The notes below the pieces were generated by a model. It worked only from the letters and a program-made list of their open reading frames with translations. It searched no databases and was not told the DNA's origin. The position numbers and the translations under genes were made by a program. Below are positions 9,197 through 18,067 of a DNA stretch of 21,555 bases, in pieces. The DNA comes from Chara braunii (lineage: Eukaryota > Streptophyta > Charophyceae > Charales > Characeae), in contig BFEA01000057.1 in the NCBI GenBank assembly GCA_003427395.1, forward strand, positions 2,959,251-2,980,805. Direction: 5' to 3'. Numbering within the stretch: position 1 is the first letter of the stretch; every line of letters begins with the position of its first letter.

Positions 9197-9933
9197 CTAG
9201 GCTGGCATCCTCTCCTTCAGCTCTTCTGCCAATCCTGCGAGGGAAGCGCCTAGAGGGACTCTAACACAAACAGTCTTTGGACAGCCAACTAGGCGCTCGC
9301 CAGCAACCTCTGCCATAGGCACATGTGGGTTGGGAGTTTCTTTGTGGTGTGCGCACTCGCCTCCACATGGCCTAGGGGTAAGGGCAGTTGCGACCCCTAC
9401 CGGCGGTTGCCTTTTGCTGCTTCTGCAGCTGATCGTCGGGCATCCCTGTACTTGGGGCAATATTTGATAACATGCCGCAGGTCTCCACAGTAAATGCACT
9501 GACCATCATCAATTCTCCTCTGCCAAATTGTTTGGTCTATGCCTAACGACTCCCAGGGTCTGCCCTGGGGCAGATTAGGGTGCCATTCACCACTCATGGG
9601 AGGTGATTGGTTAGATTGCGGACGATTTTGCGGGGGACCTTGACCCCTACTTCCCTCTTGGCGGTTTCCTCTGCCGCCAACCCCCTACCCGCCTTGTCCT
9701 CGACCAATGGAGGCCTGGCCCCTTTGGCCCTGACCTCTTCCTCTTCCTTGCGACCTCCCTCCGGCCGCAACAGCAGGGTAAGTGCTCCCCTGACTATACG
9801 GGACCTCCTCCATACCACCTTCATCTAAAGTGAGGATCAGATGATCCTTGGCCCTGACATGGCCAGAGATGGTACGGCCCTTCCACTTTTGGTCTTTGTC
9901 CAAGTCCTTGTGCCAGAAAGTGGAAGCTGGCAT
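9197..9933 (-). pseudogene. gag: Gag nucleocapsid region with zinc knuckle, element A
   Basis: A basic glycine/arginine/glutamine-rich stretch (GRSQGRGRGQGQRGQ) precedes a CCHC zinc knuckle CIYCGDLRHVIKYC (9457-9498; spacing C-x2-C-x4-H-x4-C), the RNA-packaging motif of Gag. After the knuckle the frame shifts within 9400-9430, and the Gag tail then ends with TAG at 9197-9199. An additional shift lies between about 9600 and 9700. The element's protease follows immediately. Confidence 0.85.
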
Positions 9934-10541
9934 GCCACAACATCCCTACTCAATGTATCGTAGGTCATGTTGGGTTGTTTACTCTTCTCATAGGAGTGCC
10001 CGTGTAGACCCTCGGGCATGGCACGAACGAATAAGTGAACCAATTGGGGCTCAATGACCCCATGGTCAGGGACGGCGACTAACTCATCCATCACACCCTT
10101 GAATGCCCTGACACTCTTCCACTGTCACGAGCGAATGGTCTGCAGTTTGTGAGAGGTCTTCAACCCCCTCGTGACATCTGCAAATCGATCTCGAAGGGCT
10201 TTCAAAAACTCGCTTAGGGGCGTAATCGGAGAGTAGGCGACCATATCATTATCACATCTAGCAGCGCGGGCTAATGATTTGGCGAAACTAGAGGCCTCAT
10301 CTCTGAGGGCGTGGAAGGTTACGAGGACTTGCTCCTCGGGGATGATATCTTGGAGGTGCACATAAGAATTTATGTTGGCCTCCCAATTATCGAAGTTCTC
10401 TCCCTTTTTCCCATTGTAGGTACGGGGGCGTGCTTCCTCCTCCTTTGGGGGCATTGCCTTGGCAGCCTCTATAGCGCCTGTGCAAAACTTGTCTAAGTCG
10501 TCTAAACGTGCCTGCACTTTTGTGCCCACATGCAGCATCAA
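9837..10541 (-). pseudogene. gag: Gag capsid region, element A
   Basis: Minus-strand sequence with the usual Ty3/gypsy Gag capsid flow: PRTYNGKKGENFDNWEANIN, then an IPEEQVLVTFHALRDEASSFA helix, LSEFLKALRDRFAD, QWKSVRAFKGVMDEL and LVHLFVRAMPEGL. These correspond to the retrotransposon gag family (F-G-x...W start; L.G.A; F...L...F). One in-frame TGA at 10125-10127 interrupts it. The start was not assigned, because the frame upstream is broken. Confidence 0.78.
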
Positions 10542-11287
10542 GTCTCATGCAAAGTCTTTAAAGCCTGGGCGTATGGACTGCAGGGCGATATCATGGCCCC
10601 TCAGATTGTGGAATTGCTCTTGCTGCGCCCTCAACAGTACCTCTACATTTGGGACAGGTGTCCGATCTGGGTCTTGAGATCGACGGTCTCATTCAACTCT
10701 CCTCCCCTCTCTGCGGCCTCATTCAGTCTTTTCTGCATCTCGTCTACCGCCTCCATTCACATTCACCTTTCCCTTGTGAGGCGCAACTTCCACTCCAGCC
10801 TCTTCTGCTTATCCATAGTCTGCCGACGCAAGGGATTTTCCTCCGCCTAAATCTCCTTTATCGCCGCCTCCCTCTCACCTTGGGGAACATATAACACCGC
10901 TTCCTCTTCTTCCCTTGGTGACAGGTTAGCCACCCACTCAGTCACCATCTTTTCCAACCTTGTGTCTGCTGGTTTTGTGCCACTTGACTCCCCTTTCTCC
11001 TCTCTCCTCCTATGCATCTCCAGGGGAGTGCCTTCTTTTCCTTTTTCTTCTTCTTCTTCATCGTCTTCATCCACTGAGGCCGCAACTTCCTTTTTCTCCT
11101 TCTGCAGCGCCCTCAACCCCTCCTCCAACTCTTTTTCCTTTTTAGCTTTCTCTTCCAGGATTGGCAACTTCTTTGCCTTGTTCTGCAACTGCTTCTTCTC
11201 CCTTTTGGCCTTCTGCTCGACCAAAATCCTTCCGGCCTCCTGCTCCTGCTCCTTGGTATAAGGAGTGGTCCACTCGTCTCGACTCTA
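10542..11287 (-). pseudogene. gag: Long charged coiled-coil N-terminus of Gag, element A
   Basis: Minus-strand coding beginning after a stop at 11285-11287 reads DEWTTPYTKEQEQEAGRI and then about 80 residues of Lys/Glu-rich heptad-like sequence, a poly-acidic run (DEDDEEEEEKGKEG) and NLSPREEEEAVLYVPQGE. Further charged helix continues past a TAG near 10848 (KQKRLEWKLRLTRER, DEMQKRLNEAAERG) with more stops and a frame change before the capsid. No catalytic motif is seen. Position immediately before the capsid suggests an N-terminal Gag extension used in self-association. A fused host-derived segment cannot be excluded. Confidence 0.65.
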
Positions 11288-11949
11288 CACGTGCACGTGT
11301 TCCAAAAGCCTAATGGAAACAAGAGACGCCAAAGGGTTCCCCACAGGGAGAACCCCACGAGCAAGCCATACATCGGATGAACGGTGCACAACAAGTGACT
11401 ATTCCACTCCTCACCACGTAGACTTACCCGCAAACTGACGGACCGACCCTCAAAGGACTACAGGATCCTTTGAGATCTTGTCAACTATGGTCTCTGGCCT
11501 AGATCTACTGCTAAGGCTGTCACTACAGGACTTCACTGCTGATCAGGAGGCATTTAAGGATATCCCCCATAACTCCTCAGGAATTCTTTAATGTCGCAAG
11601 CCGACGCGATCAGCAAGTCCTCTCAAGATTTAGAAAGCCGGTTGTGCAGCCCGCAGCTCATATTTTGGGTCAACCATGCGACACTGAGCAGCCCGCCGGT
11701 CTGTACCGGTCCGTGAGAGGGTTAGGCCTCCGGGATGTGTCAGTCGCCTGACGTGGACAGCAGCCCTACTCAGCCCGTGTGGGTTTGGTCAACACAGCTC
11801 TACGACCTTGTGCATGAAATCCTTCACTTGGACAGAAGTGACTGAATGCAGAAAGAAGAGACAAATGGGCTCAGCAAGTACCACGGGGTGAGTGCACATC
11901 CATAGGGCAAAGGGATAGGTTGAAGGCTTGGCGAGATTATACCAACTCC
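11288..11949. other. unassigned stretch upstream of element A Gag
   Basis: No coding sequence was recognised. It occupies the place of a 5' leader and LTR for element A, but I found no similarity to the LTR at 4683-5491 and no primer-binding-site-like TGG after a CA end. Scattered GGTCAA motifs (for example about 11672 and 11788) precede the denser array at 11955. Confidence 0.5.
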
Positions 11950-11954
11950 AGCTT

Positions 11955-12145
11955 GGTCAGTATCTCGGTCAACAGCCTTGGTCAACGCCGGTCAACGATG
12001 TGGTCAATATCGGTAACCCCCTTGGTCAACGACTTGGTCAATGCTGGTCAACCTCCTTGGTCAACGTCGGTCAACACCTTGGTCAATGTTGGTCAACCTC
12101 CTTGGCCAACGCCCGTCAACGCCTTGGTCAACACTGGCCAACTCG
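11955..12145. repeat. tandem GGTCAA(C/T) array, 45-bp higher-order unit (W-box-like)
   Basis: About fourteen GGTCA motifs, nearly all GGTCAA (reverse complement TTGACC), occur in 190 bp with alternating spacing of about 13 and 9-10 bases. Two adjacent 45-bp units, 12034-12078 and 12079-12123, are very similar, and a third partial one follows. TTGACC/T is the core of the W-box bound by WRKY factors in plants. Because 45 is a multiple of three, the repeat is open in several frames and would encode a 15-residue repeat (LVNxGQPPWxTxVNx). I consider the DNA-repeat reading more likely. Confidence 0.75.
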
Positions 12146-12595
12146 GCCCCTTCTCCTTCACCAACCTTCACCCTCCTCCTTCTCTCTCTCTTCCCTTCTC
12201 TCTTCTTCTTCACCCCCGACTATAGCTTATATCTCCTCCTTCGTCTCTCCTTCCTCATTCGCTTTCTTTCTTCCTAGTTTGGTCCTCTTTCTCACTTTTG
12301 ATCCCTTCCTTCTTCCTCTCCGTGTCCGAGCTCGACGACCACTTTTCTCTTTGAGCCACAACAAGCAATCTTGTATCGCTCCTGTAATGAACGCGGTCTA
12401 GCAGATACTCATCAGACGCCGAGCACAAGTAGTCTCAGACCTGCACAAAGTCTCCAGTTAACGTGAAGTGATATCTGAAACAGTGTCTCGTTACCATTAG
12501 ACGAAGAGATTGGAGGGGGAATAGACAGAGGAGAAGGTGGATGAGATAGACAATGATCACACAAGAGTAAGCCAATCAATCCCCTCTTCTTCTCC
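12146..12595. other. pyrimidine-rich tract and unassigned sequence
   Basis: 12154-12340 is a strongly CT-rich tract on the plus strand. The rest (to 12595) shows no coding sequence. It may belong to the leader or LTR of a retroelement, but no second copy is present in the window to test this. Confidence 0.45.
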
Positions 12596-12699
12596 GGGCT
12601 TCTTCCCTCTCCACGTCATCAACCAGTATACGATAACAAGTATGATAATCCTGATTACACAGCGGTGCCCCGTGGCACTCTTATCCGTGAAGACCATGA
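12596..12699. repeat. direct repeat flanking element C, left copy
   Basis: Shares about 104 bp with 17860-17964 with few differences: GGGCTTCTTCCCTCTCC, then CATCAACCAGTATACGATA and a GGCACTCTTATC...GAAGACCATGA end. The copies stop matching abruptly on both sides. It may be LTR edge sequence of element C. Confidence 0.8.
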
Positions 12700-12802
12700 A
12701 GACAACAACAGAATATAGTGACAACGTCAACCTTAGGTGAGTACCCGATTCCAATCATCCATAGATCCCGATCTCCCTCCTTGTCGCAACCAATCACCTC
12801 AT

Positions 12803-13052
12803 GTAGACAGCGTGGCCAATGCCACGTCAAATGTAGAGACGGGTGGCATGCGCCACATCGTCAATGAAGACAGGTGGCAGCGCCACTTTAGCAACACAAT
12901 GTAGGCATGTGGCAGCGCCACATTAGCAATGTAGACCAGTGGCATGTGCCACATCAGCAATGCAGACAAGTGGCATGTGCCACGTCATCAGGGTAGACAG
13001 GTGGCAGCGCCACATCAGCAATGTAGACAGGTGGCAGCGCCACATCAGCAAT
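12803..13052. repeat. eight-unit minisatellite, each unit with a GTGGC...GCCAC palindrome
   Basis: Units start at 12803, 12833, 12866, 12901, 12931, 12962, 12993 and 13023 (30-35 bp; the last two identical). Consensus GTAGACAGGTGGCAGCGCCA followed by CATCAGCAAT. The centre varies (CAAT, ATGC, AGC, ATGT-type) but the arms GTGGC and GCCAC are present in all eight, so every unit can form a short hairpin. Some units read TGCCACGTCA, resembling a plant bZIP ACGT-core site. It lies inside the putative LTR of element C. Confidence 0.9.
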
Positions 13053-13488
13053 ACCTAGCGCACAGAACAGAAAGCGCAGCATGCTGCCACAACCCCGCGT
13101 AGTCGTCTACAGTGCCTACGCACAACTAGCGTCCCGCTAGCGTCTCGCTTGTGTTGTGCCAACGTCAATGCCAGCGTCCAGTCACAGTCGAGCCAGCGTC
13201 CAAGCAGCATAGCAAGAACAAATGTTGACCACCTCGAGACCAGCCCTTTTGTAGTGTTTGACGAGGCTGTCTGGCCTCGAGTCCCCTTCCCACAGTCGTA
13301 CAGATTGACTTACAACAGAGGGCCTGGATTGTGTACAGTTGCAGATTTCCCCTTGGTACTGATAGTCAACTGTATCTCGTCCAGGACTTGAATCTTTACG
13401 TGGGGTTTATTTTTCCCCTTCGGCCTGGGTCTGAGTGTGACCTGGGAGCCCTCATACTTTCTGCGAGGCATACAACATGGGTTATTGC
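13053..13488. other. remaining U3-side LTR sequence of element C, nothing further recognised
   Basis: No gene was found. A small duplication CTAGCGTCCCG/CTAGCGTCTCG lies near 13126-13147. A 73-codon minus-strand frame starting at 13531 overlaps the pol stop as TAATG and runs through the polypurine tract into the LTR. I regard it as chance. Confidence 0.45.
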
Positions 13489-13489
13489 A

Positions 13490-13507
13490 TTCCTGCCGGC
13501 CCAATTT
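13490..13507 (-). promoter_or_regulatory. polypurine-like tract of element C
   Basis: Minus-strand AAATTGGGCCGGCAGGAA directly precedes TGCAATAACCC. It lines up with the AATTTAGGCCGGTGGGAG tract of A and B at the same distance from the pol stop, so the boundary of C's LTR is placed here. Confidence 0.6.
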
Positions 13508-13530
13508 TCGAGTTCCATCGCAGAAATACA

Positions 13531-14070
13531 TTAATTGTCCCTTATCCCACGTTTGTATGCATCAATAATGTCAGAACCAGTAGGTAGGAGTTCTTTCTTA
13601 CTAAACCATCCGGCTTCAGATGGAGGTTGGGACTTGAACTGTACCTTATACTGCTTCTGAGGTCTTCCTCTGCCACCTGTAGAGAAATAGTCATGTTCCA
13701 GTATCTTTTCAACTCCATAACCTCCATTCATAGAGGGTGGAAACATAAATGGCCTATTTGGAAAATTATCTCCTTCTACATGAGGTAGACACATGGAAGA
13801 TAGGATATGTCCTTAGGTGTGGAGGTACATCTATGCGTTAGGAAGGTCCATCTGCATCTCCAATCACCTTGAGAACTTCACAGGGGCCAAAGTAGAAGGT
13901 AGCAGTTTTTGAGACACATTTTCTTCTAAGGAAAATTCTTCAGATTTAACCCAAACAAGGTCTCCTTCTTGAAACTGTGAAGGTCGGCGATGTTTATTAG
14001 CCTGTTCAATCATTTGTAGTTGGCCTTTTTGTATGTTTTCCTTAACCTTCTTGATATCTTCTTCATACAA
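13531..14070 (-). pseudogene. pol: Integrase C-terminus and chromodomain-like tail, element C
   Basis: ANKHRRPSQFQEGDLVWVKSEEF, ENVSQKLLP and, after frame changes near 13900 and 13780, NGGYGVEKILEHDYFSTGG followed by RGRPQKQYKVQFKSQPPSEAGW and DIIDAYKRG. The last ~60 residues correspond position by position with the chromodomain-like tail of A and B, including the GGRGRPxKQYKV stretch and the Trp. Between the two shifts the coding continues in another frame with one further stop. Pol ends in TAA at 13531-13533. Confidence 0.83.
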
Positions 14071-15000
14071 AACTGCGAATTCACACGTACCTGGGGGTAG
14101 CCTTTGAATCCGGTCCCTTATTAACGCATTAATGAGACAACTAGGCTTTCATCCTTTATGCAGTGCATTGGGCGTTCTACCTGTAACAATATGTATATTG
14201 TTATTGTAGGCACTGTCAATCTTAGGCAAGTTCTCATCCTAATCTACCAGATCAGGTCGGACATATATTCGCAAAAGTTGTTGGCAAAGACGATTCATTT
14301 GCTCAGTTTGACCATTCGTTTCAGGATGTTTACCTGACGACATGGTCAACCTGGTGCCATAGACTTCCATCAACTTCTGCCATTTTAGACTAGTGAACCA
14401 AACATATCTGTCAGAGATGATGGTTTTCGGGAATCCATACTCAGAAACCCATCACATCTGAAATTGATGGATGACAAGTTTGGTTCTAGCTTCCGAGGGC
14501 AAAGGAATGAACATAGCATACTTTGAGAATCTATCTACGATGACCATTACCTGACTGTTGTCATTTTGACTCTTAGCGAGACTCATAAAGTCAATGGAAA
14601 TAGATTCACCTGACTCACTTGGAATAGGTTGCGGTCTTCGTAATCCCATCGGATTCTCATGTGAGGACTTGTTCCTTTGACAGACAAGACAAGTCTGCAT
14701 ATAGGTTAGTACATCTTCCTTCATTCCTTTCCATTCAAAACGTTCGCGCAAATCAGCATACGTCTTCTTAAAACCAAAGTGTCCTTCCGCATCATGGCAT
14801 TCCCCAATGATCAAGCTTTTGATTGGTTCTTGGTGAGGAACACACAATCTTTCTTCGGTTTTATCGAGAAAGACGAGTAAGCCATCAGTCATTCGATATT
14901 CTGGGAATAACTCAGGGTTATTTTGTAGAGTCTCAATGATAGGACTCCAAATAGGATCACTCTCATAACCCTTCCAGATCTGTTCTTTCAGTTCGTTTCC
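14071..15000 (-). pseudogene. pol: Integrase (zinc-binding and catalytic core), element C
   Basis: ECHDAEGHFGFKKT with CLVCQRNK forms the HHCC zinc-binding domain. The core keeps all three acidic residues: SISIDFM, IISDRY and TNGQTEQMN. The single frame is broken by stops at 14452-14454 (before WVSEYG), 14239-14241 (where A and B have Trp) and 14149-14151. No indel is needed through this part, so the lesions are point changes. Upstream in the same frame lies the RNase H. Confidence 0.9.
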
Positions 15001-15490
15001 GATATTGAGGTAGGAGACAAGAGTTCCGAAGAAGTTTGCACGTCTGGACAAAGCATCCGCAACCACGTTAGACTTACGTTTGATTGTTTTCAACTCAAAG
15101 TCAGAGGTATCAATAAAAGCGGACCATCTTACCAGTTTGTCAAAGAGTCTTGGCTAAGTCTTGATCCACTTCAAAGTAGAGTGATCAGAATAGACAGTAA
15201 AGTGTCTCCCTAACAAGTAGTGTTTCCAGGTATCCAATGCAACAACTAAGGCATATAATTCTCTTTCATAGCTGGAGTTAGTCACTTTCTCTGACGATAG
15301 TCTCCTGGACATAAATTCAATAGGTTTATATCCCTTACCGTCATCCTATTATAGCACAACCCCAATTCCATACTGACTTACGTCAGTCGTGACGATGAAA
15401 GGAGAGAAGAGTTAGCAATTTTTAAGACAGGGTAGTGAGTCAGTAGATGTTTCAACTTTCGAAATGACGACTCACAATCCTTATCCCACA
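15001..15490 (-). pseudogene. pol: RNase H domain, element C
   Basis: FIVTTDVSQYGIGVVL, YERELYALVVAL, VYSDHSTLKW and NVVADALSRRANFFG retain the acidic residues of Ty3/gypsy RNase H. Two adjacent stops at 15346-15351 fall where A and B code Gln-Gln, and a third at 15154-15156 falls where A and B code Gln. A one-base shift near 15495 separates the domain from RT. Confidence 0.88.
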
Positions 15491-16330
15491 ACCAAGACTT
15501 TCTTTCTCCAGTAGTTTTCTCATAGGTGCAACTATTAAAGAGAAGTTTTTAACGAACTTCCTATAGTAGCTAGCAAGTCCTCGAAAAGATCTCGATTCAG
15601 TTATAGTCTTAGGTTGGGGCCAATCTCGAATTGTTGTAATCTTCTTTTCTTCTGGACTTAGTCCTTCCTCATTCACTATGTGCCCTAAGTAAAGTACCAA
15701 AGACTTATCGAATTCAGACTTTTGGGGGTTCAGTTTGAAGTTGTCCTTGCGCAACTTCCGCAAAACCGTTCGTAAATGTTTCTCGTGATCTTCCAGTGTC
15801 TTATTGTACACTAGAGTATCGTCGAGATAGACTACTATGAATTGATCAAGCCACTGTCAAAACAACTCGTTCATTGACCTTTGGAAGGTCGCATGTGCAT
15901 TAGTCAGACCGAAAGGCATAACCAGAAACTCGTAGTGGCCATACCCGATTTGGAAAGATGTTTTGTGTTGATCTTCAAGAGCCACCTCGATCTGGTGGTA
16001 CCCTGACTTAAGATCAATCTTACTGAAGTACATGCAGCCTTGCAAGTGTTTTAACAGGTCGTCAATGTGCGGAAGTGGTTCCGCGTTTTTGACAGTGATG
16101 GAGTTTACCCCTCAATAATCAATGCATAATCGGAGTTCACCTTCCTTTTTGGGCACAAATAAGACAGGGGCGCCATAAGCGGATGAACTAGGGCGAATCC
16201 ATCCCTTGTCAGTAAGTTCTTGCAATTGTTTTCGAAGTTCCTCAAGTTCCCTAGGGGACATTCGGTAAATAAGACTCTTGAGAATCTTGCTTTCGGGAAT
16301 AATCTGAATTGTGTGTTTGATAGCACGCTA
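15491..16330 (-). pseudogene. pol: Reverse transcriptase, element C
   Basis: Reads [92 protein letters not shown] (YLDD at 15818-15829), LYLGHIVNEEG and RSFRGLASYYRKFVKNFS. Stops at 16328-16330, 16112-16114 and 15857-15859 interrupt an otherwise continuous frame. All three fit a C-to-T change at a Gln or Arg codon (cag/cga). The YLDD catalytic box is intact. Confidence 0.93.
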
Positions 16331-16924
16331 AGTAATTCCCGTCGGCTCAGTCTGTAGGTCCTTGTACTCGTCGAAAAGTTTTTCGATAGAAGGTGGATAG
16401 GATGAGGAACACTCACCGACTCGTTTGACAAGCACCATCATCACCTCCTGATCCAACTTCTTCTTAACTACCATCGAGCGAAAAGCTGGGTAACTCATAC
16501 AGCAGAAAGACAAAGTAGAGTCATAGTCATGCCTATGATATAACTTTATCGCTCGAGTTTCGGACCTCTCGTTCTTTAGTTTGATAATTTTCTCTTTGAA
16601 CTTTATTTCTGGGTCGGATTCTTCGTGCCAATCCATACCCAAAATCATGTCAAAGCGCAAATTTTTCTATATAAGGAAGGATATCTCATGTAGGATCTTC
16701 TTACCTTCCTTGGTTCTAAAATAACATTTGACACGATCGACGTATTGAGAGATAGTGATCGTGGTCTTGTCAGCCAGCATAGACGTGATAGGTCGAGGTA
16801 AATCATTTACCTTTATTCCGAGATACAATTTGTAAATTGCCTTCTCTGAGATATAAGACCACGTCGATCCTGGATCTAACAATGCACCTACTCGCGTGTG
16901 TGCAATCTCAATATCTGCGATCAT
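16331..16924 (-). pseudogene. pol: Aspartic protease and PR-RT linker, element C
   Basis: GALLDPGSTWSYIS is the active-site region, with DPG in place of the family's D-[ST]-G (Asp codon 16874-16876). FDMILGMDWHEE is the conserved C-terminal block. A TAG at 16667-16669 lies where element A has Glu (LIEDNLRF). The linker LVKRVGECSSSYPPSIEKLFDEYKDL leads into RT in the same frame. Confidence 0.83.
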
Positions 16925-17200
16925 TAATTCATCCTTAGTCTTCGCTTTCTTAGCCCACGAACTTCAAAGTGCTATGATTTCAATTTCGAGTTCGTCAAGG
17001 GAATCGTCCAGTGAGACAACAAAGGACAGTGCCAAGGTGCTTTGGACGATGGGTTGAAGAAAAGTCATCCTCTGCCTTGAGCGTCGGAAGGTTAGAAGGG
17101 GTTGTAAGCGCCTTACCTTTACTTTGGTCAAAACCCTTCGACTCAGTAGAAGCAGATACTACTCTTACTGACTGCTCGCTTTTGGGTTCCGGATAAGTGG

Positions 17201-17242
17201 GCACCAGACTATCACATGTCTCATGGTGCCACACTTGAGGCA
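17201..17242 (-). pseudogene. gag: Gag CCHC zinc knuckle, element C
   Basis: CLKCGTMRHVIVWC in the frame that continues into the protease (C-x2-C-x4-H-x4-C). It is preceded by EEWQSKMDNRQ, matching the WQRRIDDGQ before the knuckle of element A. The surrounding Gag sequence (16995-17313) lies partly in other frames and carries stops. Confidence 0.8.
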
Positions 17243-17313
17243 TTGACGATTGTCCATCTTGGACTGCCATTCCTCATGTGCCATGTTCATTTTCTCTCAT
17301 GGCTTCCCGAACG

Positions 17314-17860
17314 CTATGTCGCATGCTCAGGAAATGAGTGTGGACTCCTCTTCTTCTTCCACTGACTTTGGCCTCTCTTATTGGCCATGACAACAATGAC
17401 GTCACCCTTCCCGGACTCACTGTTGCCTGTACCACCTTCTCCCTCAGATTCTTCGAGTGAAAATTTTTCTATGGTATCGTCATCGAAGATAACGAGCATA
17501 TGGTCCTGGCATTTTTGTCGCCACATAACCCGCTTACCGTACCCACCTACCGGTCCTGACTTCACCATCGAAGCATACACACCTTTCATTTGAGCGATCA
17601 TTTGCTCTCGTTGGAGAGCAATATCTCGAAACTGCCGATAATTGTACTTACCAGACTTTGACTCTGCTACGAGTTGTCCACGAATGGGCTCGGGCAAGGT
17701 GCGTGAATAGATGTATAGGACCTGGTTGTCCTGTACGTTCAATCCAGGTACCTGCAGAAAACAATCAATTTCACGCGATAATGCATCAACAGAAGTCCAA
17801 CGTTTCTGGCCTATCGTGGTGAGTTCATCGAAAGCTTTGTTAGTTGTGGTCTTATCGAGG
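17314..17860 (-). pseudogene. gag: Gag capsid C-terminal part, element C, truncated at its start
   Basis: DKTTTNKAFDELTTIGQKRW, DALSREIDCFLQVPG, VLYIYSRTLPEPIRGQLVAE, YRQFRDIALQREQMIAQ resemble the second half of the retrotransposon gag domain, followed by an acidic segment and a basic tail (NKRGQSQWKKKRS). The N-terminal half is absent: at 17860 the frame runs into the repeat shared with 12596. A frame change before the zinc knuckle separates it from the rest of Gag. Confidence 0.75.
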
Positions 17861-17964
17861 GGCTTCTTCCCTCTCCACGTCATCAACCAGTATACGATAA
17901 CAAGTATGATAGTCCTGATTACACAGTAGTGCCCGATGGCACTCTTATCTCGTGAAGACCATGA
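17860..17964. repeat. direct repeat flanking element C, right copy
   Basis: The right member of the pair with 12596-12699. Its abrupt join with Gag on one side and loss of similarity on the other suggest a 5' LTR stub left after deletion, about 100 bp before element B's LTR. Confidence 0.75.
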
Positions 17965-18067
17965 TGCAATCAGACTCGCTTTCTTCTTTGCTTCGCATAC
18001 ATGCAAACAGATGGCAACTCACACTGGTGCCAAGCGCCCACGCAAAGCTCAAAGATATGGACGTCGA

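Larger units (their letters stand above)
4683..11287 (-). mobile_element. Ty3/gypsy chromodomain-bearing LTR retrotransposon, copy A (5' LTR not found)
   Basis: On the minus strand the order is coiled-coil Gag N-terminus, Gag capsid, zinc knuckle, protease, RT, RNase H, integrase, chromodomain-like tail, polypurine tract and 3' LTR. Putting RNase H before integrase places it in Ty3/gypsy (Metaviridae-like) and not copia. The copy is decayed: the coding sequence changes frame at least seven times and has several in-frame stops. The sequence beyond 11287, where a 5' LTR homologous to 4683-5491 should lie, shows no similarity to that LTR. The 5' end is therefore truncated, rearranged or replaced. 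Element B (from 18068) is the closest relative in the window. Confidence 0.92.
12596..13489 (-). repeat. putative 3' LTR of element C
   Basis: On the minus strand this begins TGCAATAACCC at 13489, directly after a polypurine-like tract that aligns with that of A and B, and lies just downstream of C's pol stop. Its far end is inferred from a 104-bp segment (12596-12699) repeated at 17860-17964 at the other end of C's internal region, as expected for the same edge of the two LTRs. The second LTR is largely missing, so the outer boundary is uncertain. Confidence 0.55.
13531..17964 (-). mobile_element. Ty3/gypsy LTR retrotransposon C, internal region
   Basis: A second Ty3/gypsy family with the order partial Gag capsid, zinc knuckle, protease, RT, RNase H, integrase, chromodomain-like tail. 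Its proteins differ clearly from those of A and B along the whole length, but domain order and tail type are the same. From the zinc knuckle to the RT a single frame holds, and from about 15495 to 13900 a second one. There are few indels but many stops. Gag is cut at 17860, where the repeat shared with 12596 begins. The 3' LTR of element B follows within about 100 bp. Confidence 0.9.

Noticed and set aside
11920-12401. Overlapping plus-strand reading frames with LVNxGQPPW repeats
   Set aside because: All frames stay open because the 45-bp repeat lacks stops; explained better as a DNA repeat, kept only as an alternative in the array entry.
12803-13052. CRISPR array
   Set aside because: The units are directly adjacent with variable spacers derived from the same consensus, no unique spacers and no cas genes; this is a eukaryotic minisatellite.
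13310-13531. 73-codon minus-strand frame (YFCDGTRKLGRQECNNPCC...) overlapping C's pol stop as TAATG
   Set aside because: It runs through the polypurine tract and LTR start of element C; A and B have no corresponding frame.
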